32,058 bases of DNA. It comes from Klebsiella pneumoniae (GTDB lineage Bacteria > Pseudomonadota > Gammaproteobacteria > Eutrophobiales > Eutrophobiaceae). A program made the translations under genes and the position numbers. The stretch covers positions 1 through 32,058 of the forward strand of contig CAMBTO010000021.1 in NCBI GenBank assembly GCA_945870865.1. Reading direction: 5' to 3'. The notes beneath the pieces are model-generated. The model saw nothing but the letters and a program-made list of their open reading frames with translations, did no database searches and had not been told where the DNA came from. Shown here piece by piece: positions 10,597 to 17,354 of this stretch (position 1 is its first letter; each line of letters begins with the position of its first letter).

Positions 10597-11835
10597 CTAT
10601 CTTATCTTCACTCCACGGATATAGACCGCGTTTATCTTGCGCGTATTGGTGATGTCATCCAGCGGATTCGCATCCAGCACAATAAAGTCAGCAATATTGT
10701 CGGTTTCGATCACGCCGGAATCAGACAGGCCCAGCAACTCGGCGGAGGTTTTGGTGGCGGCAACGATCACTTGTGCCGGGGTCAATCCGGCGACAACCAT
10801 GTTTTCCAGTTCTATGTGGTGTTCCCACAGGACACCGCCATCGGTACCAAACGCGGTCTTCACACCGGCCTTGTATAACTTGTCCAGGTTACGCGCCTGT
10901 ATGCCATACAATTTCTGCGCCTCAGGCTTGTCAGTAGCGTCGGCCTGGATCTTGTCCAGCTCAGCCTGTGGCAATGAACCTTTCAGCCAGCCCATGTCCG
11001 CCGCCACGCCGCGATCCGGCAGATTGGGGATCAGGAACACATCAGGATGCGTCTTGAACAGACTGACCGTCTCATCATCAATATCACGGTCACGGACGCC
11101 GTGGGCAAATACATCAATATCTGCCTTCAACAGGCCCTTTGCATCGTCCATCGCGAAGATATGGGCGGCCACCTGTATCTTGTTCTTGTGTGCCTCATCG
11201 ATGATCGCCTTGTAGATGGCGGGCGGCATCTTTTCATACTGGCCCTCACGGTCATCCACCCAGATCTTGAGGATGTCGACATGTCTGGCCACCTGTTCAT
11301 GCACGGCCTGCAACGCCTCCGCTTCATTTTTCACCCAGATGGGCGCCTCAGAACGGCCCTGCTCTGGCATAGTGATACCACGGCCTGCCGTATAGATGCG
11401 CGCTGTACCCGGTATCATTTCCTCGTGCACCTCAAACGGTACGTCGGTGACATCCTGACCCAGGCTCAACACCGCCCCGACGCCAAAATAGGCAAGCTGC
11501 TTTAGTTGCTCAATCAGTTTTTCGCGCTCACCGGACAGGTGTTTATGCGTATCGATGATCGCCGGCATGACCGTCTTGCCAGTCAGGTCTACCCGTGTCG
11601 CACCATCGGGTACACTCAATTCACCACGACGACCTACTGCGGTAATCAGCTCACCTTGTACGATTAAAATACTGTCTTCAATCGGGGCATTGCCGTTGCC
11701 GGATATCAGTCGCGCGCCTTCAAATACTGTTACTGATTGGGCCAGCGCATACGGCCCACTCAGACAGACCACCATCCAAATCAAAAATTTGACTGCACCC
11801 CGTACTCCACCGCCACGCATTGTGTTCATGCGCAT
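10597..11835 (-). CDS. Exported metal-dependent amidohydrolase
   Basis: A 412-aa protein of the amidohydrolase superfamily (imidazolonepropionase/dipeptidase-like branch) with a signal peptide ending near ALAQ (residue 33). Metal-site residues are all present: HxH in IDTHKHL (H97, H99), a candidate carboxylated lysine in DILKIWVDD (K190), H225 in AAHIF, H245 in FAHGVRD and D332 in FGTDGG. It should hydrolyse an amide, peptide or cyclic imide bond in the periplasm; the substrate is unknown. The GGGGGG ribosome site touches the ATG at 11835, so the in-frame ATG at 11829 (spacing six) may be the true start. It lies 46 bases after the exported double rhodanese on the same strand, probably as one operon. 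Confidence 0.87.
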   Translation of the reverse strand: MRMNTMRGGGVRGAVKFLIWMVVCLSGPYALAQSVTVFEGARLISGNGNAPIEDSILIVQGELITAVGRRGELSVPDGATRVDLTGKTVMPAIIDTHKHLSGEREKLIEQLKQLAYFGVGAVLSLGQDVTDVPFEVHEEMIPGTARIYTAGRGITMPEQGRSEAPIWVKNEAEALQAVHEQVARHVDILKIWVDDREGQYEKMPPAIYKAIIDEAHKNKIQVAAHIFAMDDAKGLLKADIDVFAHGVRDRDIDDETVSLFKTHPDVFLIPNLPDRGVAADMGWLKGSLPQAELDKIQADATDKPEAQKLYGIQARNLDKLYKAGVKTAFGTDGGVLWEHHIELENMVVAGLTPAQVIVAATKTSAELLGLSDSGVIETDNIADFIVLDANPLDDITNTRKINAVYIRGVKIR

Positions 11836-11881
11836 CCCCCCGCTTCTGGTTGACTGTTTATAATTAATTGTTCGCCCGGCC

Positions 11882-12670
11882 TTATTTCGCCGCGGCCTTC
11901 ATCTTCGCCTGTATGGCCGACTGCAACGATTCAAACGTACCCGGATAATAGTTCACATTATGATACGGTGATTCCGCCATTGCATCAGCCAGCTTACGGG
12001 CCTGCGCACCATCGCTGCCGAACAGGACTATCCGCGTATTCAGATCCTGGCGTGGCTTTGGTGCCTTGTCGAGTACGCCGGCCTCGATCTGATCGGCGGG
12101 CACATTATGGGCGCCGGGGATCGACCCCTTGGCAAACTCTTCCGGACTGCGACCGTCGAAATAGACGGCGGTACGGTCGACATCAAAAATGCGCACCACA
12201 CCTTCGAGCTCCATCACGGTCGGCCCACCCATCGTGCGCCAGAACGGGATACCAAGCTGGAACCGACGTACATTGGTAAAACCGGCAGCGACCAGTTTCT
12301 TTCCGAGCACGCGACTGGCACCGCAGTTCGGGCCGTTGCAATACAGCACCAGTGCCTTGTTCTTGTCGCCACCGAGCAGCTTTTCAACCTCGGCCACATA
12401 ACCGGCGGCGTCCGGTTCCATATCGATATTGTTCGCACCCGGGATATGACCGGCGACAAACTGTTCACGGGCGCGTGAATCCAGCAAAATGGCACTACCA
12501 TCGATCAGCAGTTGTCTAACCTCAGCTATGCTGGCCTCGGGCGTCGGGACGTCTTCGCCCATGGTGGCGTTGAGCACGTTTACGTCTTGTGCATGGATCG
12601 GTGTAACAATCACAGCCATTGCCAGTAGGGCTCCGACTAACCTTCCTCGAATATATCCTGAATTACTCAT
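11882..12670 (-). CDS. Exported tandem-rhodanese protein
   Basis: A 262-aa protein with a signal peptide (to about residue 27, PIHAQD) and two rhodanese modules. Domain 1 (about 45-150) has LLDSRAREQFVAGHIPGA and the active loop CNGPNC with catalytic C111 followed by GASR. Domain 2 (about 160-258) has VYFDGRSPEEFAKGSIPGAHNVP, but its loop reads GSDGAQAR (218-225) with no cysteine, so it is probably inactive and structural or regulatory. Rhodaneses move sulfane sulfur between thiols or onto cyanide; here this would happen in the periplasm. A good AGGGGTGACGT site precedes the ATG. The amidohydrolase gene follows on the same strand. Confidence 0.88.
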   Translation of the reverse strand: MSNSGYIRGRLVGALLAMAVIVTPIHAQDVNVLNATMGEDVPTPEASIAEVRQLLIDGSAILLDSRAREQFVAGHIPGANNIDMEPDAAGYVAEVEKLLGGDKNKALVLYCNGPNCGASRVLGKKLVAAGFTNVRRFQLGIPFWRTMGGPTVMELEGVVRIFDVDRTAVYFDGRSPEEFAKGSIPGAHNVPADQIEAGVLDKAPKPRQDLNTRIVLFGSDGAQARKLADAMAESPYHNVNYYPGTFESLQSAIQAKMKAAAK

Positions 12671-12726
12671 ACGTCACCCCTCTAATGAAATTGCCTGATA
12701 CATATATACCCGTTTAATCCATCTAT

Positions 12727-12806
12727 CGTCATTCCCGCGCAGGCGGGAATCCAGTCGCTTATTCTATCTGGATTCCGGGTCCGGCATACGCCGTCCCGGA
12801 ATGACG
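12727..12806. repeat. Inverted-repeat element, copy A
   Basis: An 80-bp element bounded by inverted CGTCATTCC / GGAATGACG. The left half forms a hairpin (ATTCCCGC-GCAG-GCGGGAAT); the right half starts CTGGATTCCGGG and folds on CCCGGAAT. It is similar to copy C at 15086 and half-copy B at 14991. Elements of this look (ATTCCCGC...GCGGGAAT) are common short intergenic repeats in proteobacteria. It lies upstream of the rhodanese gene. Confidence 0.8.
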
Positions 12807-12881
12807 ACGGCTTTTCTTTTCCTCCCACCGGATTACCTCATGCGAGGTGACCTCTTTATATGACAACAGACTGAATCTGTA

Positions 12882-13307
12882 TCAGGACTCCAGTTTTGCA
12901 TCCATTGTAATCGTTGCATTCAGTACTTTCGATACCGGGCAACCTGCCTTCGCATTGTTCGCGGCGGTCTCGAATGCAGCCTTGTCAGCGCCGGGGATTT
13001 TTGCGACCACATCCAGATGCACGGCCGTGATGGTGAAGCCGGCCTCCAGTTTTTCCAGTGACAGTGTGGCCATGGTAGAGATACTTTCCGGTGTGATCCC
13101 GGCGTTGCCGAGCTGCGCAGACAAGGCCATCGAGAAACACGCTGCATGGGCGGCGGCGATCAACTCTTCCGGGTTCGTGCCCTTGCCTTCTTCAAACCGG
13201 GTGCCGAAAGAGTATTGTGCGTTGACCAGCAGTTCACTGCCGGTCGATACGGTACCCTTGCCCTCTTTCAGATTGCCTTTCCATACAGCTGAACCTTTGC
13301 GTTTCAT
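12882..13307 (-). CDS. osmC: OsmC peroxiredoxin
   Basis: A 141-aa thiol-dependent peroxidase that reduces organic hydroperoxides. It is close to E. coli OsmC along its whole length: GKGTVSTGSELL, then SFGTRFEEGKGTNPEELI, AAHAACFSMALS with the peroxidatic cysteine C57, and AGCPVSKVL with the resolving cysteine C123. Both catalytic cysteines are present. GAGGAG lies well placed before the ATG. It follows the AbgT-family gene on the same strand by 72 bases and may be cotranscribed with it. Confidence 0.95.
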   Translation of the reverse strand: MKRKGSAVWKGNLKEGKGTVSTGSELLVNAQYSFGTRFEEGKGTNPEELIAAAHAACFSMALSAQLGNAGITPESISTMATLSLEKLEAGFTITAVHLDVVAKIPGADKAAFETAANNAKAGCPVSKVLNATITMDAKLES

Positions 13308-13379
13308 AATCTACTCCTCACGTCTGATTGATTTTTGGAACAAGCTTTTATCAGGCACGTGGCAGACCGGCCTCTACTA

Positions 13380-14876
13380 CTATCCTGTAAATACGCCCAC
13401 ACCCGGTCCCAGCGGCCAGTCCAGCAACATCCAGACGACCAGCATGGCCGACCAGATCAGCAGGAAGCCGATGGAATACGGCAACATCATCGCGATGACC
13501 GTGCCGATACCTGCATTCTTATCGTGCTGACGGGCAAAGGCAACCACCATGCCAAAATAGGGCATTAACGGAGTGATGATATTGGCGGTACTGTCACCGA
13601 TACGATAAGCCACCTGGGTCGCCTCCGGTGTAATGCCGGACAGCAGGAACATCGGCACAAATACGGGCGCAATCAGTGCCCACTTGCCCGAGGCGCTGCC
13701 GATAAACAGATCCAGTACACTGACCAGAATGATAAAGCCCAGTAATAATACAATCGAATTCAACTGGAAGACTTCGAGCAGGCTCGCGCCATTGATAGCG
13801 AGGATGCTGCCGAGATTGCTCCAGGAAAAATAACTGACGAACTGTGCGGCAAAAAACATCAGCACCAGATAAGCCGCCATCGCCGCCATGTGTTTTTCCA
13901 TACCGTCGACAAACTCGCTGGTTTGCTGGTAACGACCACTGACCCGCCCGAAAATCACACCGGTGATCGCAGCATAAAAGGCGATGACAGTGACGATACC
14001 CTTGATGAACGGTGAGGTCAGCACCGCCCCGGTCTGCGGGTCACGCAGGATACCCGACTCCGGCAGCAGTGCGCCCAGCAGCAAAAGGACAAACATAACA
14101 CTGAATGCCCCGACGGCCTGCAACCCTTTTTTGTCAGCCGCGCTGATACCAGTGAGCGATTCGGGTGCCTGTGTAGCATCGGGCAGGCGGCGACAGATGA
14201 TAGTCTCGGTGATCCAGGTGCCGACCACAGACAGCAACAGGGTCGAGACCGCCATGAAATAGTAGTTTCCGGCAGCACTGACCTGGTAACCCGGTTGGAC
14301 CAACGCCGCCGCCTCGGTGGAAATACCGCCGAGGATCGCATCCAGTGGCGTGATTAACAGGTTCGCACTGAATCCGCCGGAGACACCGGCAAACGCGGCA
14401 GCAATACCCGCGACCGGATGACGACCGACACTGGCAAACATCAGGCCGGCCAGCGGGATCAACACGACATAACCGGTGTCCATCGCCATGCTCGACATTA
14501 CCCCGGCAAACACGACACCGAAACTCAGTAATTTGCGCGGCATGTTCAGGATGGTCACCCGCAACAAGGTGCTGAGCAAACCGGAATGTTCAGCGATCCC
14601 CACACCCATGATGGCGATCAGCACAGAACCCACCGGGGCAAACCCGGTAAAGTTGGTCACCGTCTCGGTGAGTATACGATGCAGGCCGGCAACACTGAGC
14701 AGATTGACCGCCGCGATAACATCACCGCTGACCGGATGATTTACCTGTACCGCCAGACCGGCGCAGACAGCCGAGACCACCAGCACGAATATACACAGAT
14801 AAACGAACATCATTGCCGGGTTCGGCAATTTGTTTCCGGCGCATTCAATAGAATCAAGGATAGCTTGGAGTTTCAT
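13380..14876 (-). CDS. AbgT-family transporter
   Basis: A 498-aa inner-membrane protein with a dozen or so hydrophobic segments, typical of the AbgT family (about 500 aa). The family signature near the C-terminus, YRIGDSTANIITPLMPYF, is intact, as is the N-terminal NKLPNPAMMFVYLC. E. coli AbgT imports p-aminobenzoyl-glutamate, a folate breakdown product; other members (MtrF, YdaH) export sulfonamides or p-aminobenzoate. Substrate and direction cannot be assigned here. No abgA/abgB hydrolase genes lie beside it. The ribosome site before the ATG is weak. Confidence 0.93.
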   Translation of the reverse strand: MKLQAILDSIECAGNKLPNPAMMFVYLCIFVLVVSAVCAGLAVQVNHPVSGDVIAAVNLLSVAGLHRILTETVTNFTGFAPVGSVLIAIMGVGIAEHSGLLSTLLRVTILNMPRKLLSFGVVFAGVMSSMAMDTGYVVLIPLAGLMFASVGRHPVAGIAAAFAGVSGGFSANLLITPLDAILGGISTEAAALVQPGYQVSAAGNYYFMAVSTLLLSVVGTWITETIICRRLPDATQAPESLTGISAADKKGLQAVGAFSVMFVLLLLGALLPESGILRDPQTGAVLTSPFIKGIVTVIAFYAAITGVIFGRVSGRYQQTSEFVDGMEKHMAAMAAYLVLMFFAAQFVSYFSWSNLGSILAINGASLLEVFQLNSIVLLLGFIILVSVLDLFIGSASGKWALIAPVFVPMFLLSGITPEATQVAYRIGDSTANIITPLMPYFGMVVAFARQHDKNAGIGTVIAMMLPYSIGFLLIWSAMLVVWMLLDWPLGPGVGVFTG

Positions 14877-15085
14877 AAGCAGGCAGATATTTTCCGTCAG
14901 TCAGGCTGATACCAGCGCTGACAATAACATTATAAGGTGGCGGATGAAAAGGGCTGCGATGTCGCATAAAGGTGCGGCCCGATACATTTACTGGATTCCG
15001 GGCTCGGCTTGCGCCGCCCCGGAATGACGGGATGATTACCACGACACCTGCTAATTCATATCGTCATGTGATATCTCCCAGGGAA
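14877..15085. other. Intergenic region upstream of the AbgT-family gene
   Basis: No gene seen. This is the upstream region of the minus-strand transporter; it holds half-copy B of the inverted-repeat element and leads into full copy C. The whole gene-free gap runs from 14877 to 15238. Confidence 0.5.
14991..15029. repeat. Inverted-repeat element, half-copy B
   Basis: Only the right half of the element (CTGGATTCCGGG ... GGAATGACG) is present; the left ATTCCCGC hairpin is missing. It sits 56 bases before full copy C in the same orientation. Confidence 0.75.
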
Positions 15086-15193
15086 CGTCATTCCCGCGCA
15101 GGCGGGAATCCAGTCATCAAATATCCATCCTTATATAACGACGCTTGAATTCATCTGGATTCCGGGCCCGGCTTACGCCGCCCCGGAATGACG
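15086..15193. repeat. Inverted-repeat element, copy C
   Basis: A 108-bp full copy with the same CGTCATTCC / GGAATGACG ends and the same two hairpin halves as copy A. The variable centre between the halves is longer than in copy A. It is located downstream of the DUF1028 gene and upstream of the AbgT-family gene, so its hairpins could also act as a terminator. Confidence 0.8.
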
Positions 15194-15238
15194 ACGACAT
15201 TTATTCCGTGCACAAACCCGAGAATGCTGAGGAGATTA

Positions 15239-16330
15239 TTATCGGGTAACCCGATTAACCTCCATCAACTGCTTGCTGATCTGCGCGGCCTTGCCCGCCT
15301 CTTCCAGCTTCAGCCATAACTGTTTTACGGTGCGCTGATCTACATAACCCTTGACCGGTGTACCCCAGCCCTGTGCCGTACGGAAGCTGTCCACCGCTGC
15401 AATCGCCTCGGCGTCGTAGATACGCAGCGACGGATCCTGCAAGGAGAGCTCCCGGTTATCGGCCTTGAAAAACCCGAGCGCGTGCAGCATGACCTTCAAC
15501 TGGACGATGTCGTTGCCCTGAAACTGGCTGAGCGTGCGGAACCCGAGCGTCTCGGCCAGGGTGTTATAGATACGGCGTAACTCGGCAACCGGTTCCGGGT
15601 TCTCGCACACGTTGATATCAACGCTGATCTGATCAGGACGACGTGAGGTACCGGGGCGCGGGTCGGCGACCAGCACGGCGGCGGACTGGGTCTCGCCGTG
15701 ACGGCCATCACCGCCGAGCGCCTGTCCGGCGGCTATCGCCTCGATCATGCGATCGGCCAGATGCCGATTCTTGCCTGCACTTTTCTCAAAGGTATCAGCG
15801 ACGGCATCAACGACCTCGGGTCCGACCAGCGAATTACCCTGTACGGCATAACTGAACCCGTTGCGCACCTTGACCCAGTCGCCCTGTGCCTCCGAGCCGT
15901 ATTGCTGTTTACCGGTCCATTGTGCGGTCCGGCCCTGCATATCAATCACACCGACCTGCCGGTTTTCCCGGCCTTCATCGGCGGCCACAACACGGTCGAG
16001 CGCCTCCTGGGCGGACAGCCCCTGCTCCAGCAGGTCCAGAACGTCATTACCGTATTCGATCCGGGTACCACCCTGGGTCGCCACCGCACCCACTCCAGGC
16101 CGGGTCCAGGGCACGGCATTGCCTACACACGGTCGGCGTGTGGTCACGGTTACGCCGGACTCGCCGGTCAAGGGGTCAATGGCCACAATAGAAAAGGTAT
16201 GGAATTCGATCTCAGCACCGGAACCCCAGCCCACCGGTTCCTGGGCAGTAACAGGGGCACTCCCCAGAACTAGGACACTAACGACCAGGGTATGCAACAA
16301 AGCAGGGCGAACTTTTATAAACAACGGCAT
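15239..16330 (-). CDS. Exported DUF1028 protein with C-terminal extension
   Basis: A 363-aa protein. The start at 16330 is chosen for its AAGGATATTGCC ribosome site and because a signal peptide (ending near APVTAQE) begins there; the frame stays open to 16504 without support. The mature N-terminal part is DUF1028, an Ntn-hydrolase-like family: FSIVAIDPLTGESGVTVTT, then VGNAVPWTRPGVGAVATQG, RQVGVIDMQGRTAQWTG and QGNSLVGPEVVDAVADTFE. The last 90 or so residues (VQLKVMLHALGFF... VKGYVDQRTVKQLW) look like a peptidoglycan-binding-like module. A role in cell-wall or peptide turnover is inferred; no activity is established for this family. Confidence 0.85.
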   Translation of the reverse strand: MPLFIKVRPALLHTLVVSVLVLGSAPVTAQEPVGWGSGAEIEFHTFSIVAIDPLTGESGVTVTTRRPCVGNAVPWTRPGVGAVATQGGTRIEYGNDVLDLLEQGLSAQEALDRVVAADEGRENRQVGVIDMQGRTAQWTGKQQYGSEAQGDWVKVRNGFSYAVQGNSLVGPEVVDAVADTFEKSAGKNRHLADRMIEAIAAGQALGGDGRHGETQSAAVLVADPRPGTSRRPDQISVDINVCENPEPVAELRRIYNTLAETLGFRTLSQFQGNDIVQLKVMLHALGFFKADNRELSLQDPSLRIYDAEAIAAVDSFRTAQGWGTPVKGYVDQRTVKQLWLKLEEAGKAAQISKQLMEVNRVTR

Positions 16331-16570
16331 GGCAATATCCTTAAGCGTAGGTGATAACGAAGTCTTGCATTTACCAGCCGTATCTTGCAAGGCTAAAAGC
16401 GCATCAGCATACTGATTTTTATATGATTTCATCCCGACAACATGCAACATAATGGTGCATATGGATCGTCCTGATAAAACAGGATATTCTGACTGAAGGT
16501 TCATGTCATATTGTCAAAATTATGACTGACTGCAGTTGTACTTTCTTTTGACTGTACCAGGGGTAAGTCT

Positions 16571-17008
16571 ATGAACCGTACATTAATTTTGCTGGTACTC
16601 GCCGTTATCGTCTTGTCATGGAACTTTGTCTTTACCGACAAACAGGTCGGCCTGACAGACGAGGCGAGAATATTACAGGGCCTCAGCACAGCGCTGCCCT
16701 ATAAAACCGCCATCGCAGATTACTGGAAAAAGAACGGTGTATTGCCTGCCGAGGTCGATTGGCAAAAGTCCGGCACGGCCATCACTCCGGATCTCAGCCA
16801 GGCCATCGTCGCCTCGATCGACGTCGGCGTCGACGGCCCGGGCGTCATCAGTGTGCACTACACTGCCAGGACTGGACTGGAGGCCCCTGAACGAATTGCG
16901 GGTAAACAGATCAACCTTATACCGGCTATCGTAAATGCCCGTGTCGAATGGACCTGCAAAGGCACACTGGAACCCACCCTGCTCCCAAAGAATTGCACCG
17001 CGCTCTAG
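16571..17008 (+). CDS. Membrane-anchored pilin-like protein
   Basis: A 145-aa protein with a single N-terminal membrane segment (residues 4-21) and a globular part resembling the C-terminal half of type IV pilins. It has a helix with ALPYKTAIADYWKKNGVLP, a beta part with GVISVHYTAR, and a C-terminal WTC...LPKNC pair (C129, C142) that would form the pilin disulfide loop. The prepilin peptidase site (glycine, then phenylalanine and glutamate at +5) is missing, so it is probably not processed or assembled as a normal pilin. It has a GGGG site eight bases before the ATG. The function is unknown; it may be a pilin-fold membrane protein. Confidence 0.7.
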   Translation: MNRTLILLVLAVIVLSWNFVFTDKQVGLTDEARILQGLSTALPYKTAIADYWKKNGVLPAEVDWQKSGTAITPDLSQAIVASIDVGVDGPGVISVHYTARTGLEAPERIAGKQINLIPAIVNARVEWTCKGTLEPTLLPKNCTAL

Positions 17009-17028
17009 AGATCACTGTACCGTATTCT

Positions 17029-17064
17029 GTGGGATCAGCCATCCGGGTATAATAGTTCAAGACC
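17029..17064 (-). repeat. Solo reversed end of the 112-bp MITE-like element
   Basis: GTGGGATCAGCC and the following bases to GTTCAAGACC match, with a few changes, the reverse complement of the right end of the 112-bp elements. The inner part of the element is absent here. It lies 50 bases before copy 1 and 20 bases after the pilin-like gene. Confidence 0.65.
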
Positions 17065-17113
17065 AACTGCACAGCGGTATAACTGATACTTCCAGTTTCG
17101 CGTAATGTCTGGA

Positions 17114-17225
17114 ATCAGCCGTCTGGCTATAATTGTGAAAGACCGTTAGCCGCAGGGATGCGGCGCTCGAGCGTACATGGATGTATTCACAGCGTGTCTT
17201 GAACGATTATAGCCAGACGGCTGAT
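17114..17225 (+). repeat. MITE-like 112-bp palindromic element, copy 1
   Basis: It has perfect 20-bp inverted ends (17114-17133 and 17206-17225, beginning ATCAGCCGTCTGG). The centre holds small palindromes: CCGCAGGGATGCGG, GCTCGAGC and GTACATGGATGTA. Similarity to copy 2 continues weakly to about 17243 (CCCACAG and AATTTGA-like bases). The centre with GAGCGTACATGGATGTATTCACAGCG resembles short palindromic repeats common in gammaproteobacteria. Confidence 0.88.
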
Positions 17226-17354
17226 CCCACAGCAAATTGATAACAGACCTTTTCAACCAGTCCCCTGCCATCGATTTGCACAATTTAATCACTGGACGAT
17301 AATGGACAGGGTTGGGATACTTAGAAGTTGAAATCACTTTTTATCGGGGGAGTA

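Noticed and set aside
10444-10878. 144-aa plus-strand open frame
   Set aside because: More than half of it lies opposite the 3' end of the amidohydrolase gene and the rest has no ribosome site or domain.
12727-15193. Possible CRISPR repeats
   Set aside because: Copies are few, irregularly spaced by kilobases, palindromic at the ends and without spacer units or cas genes.
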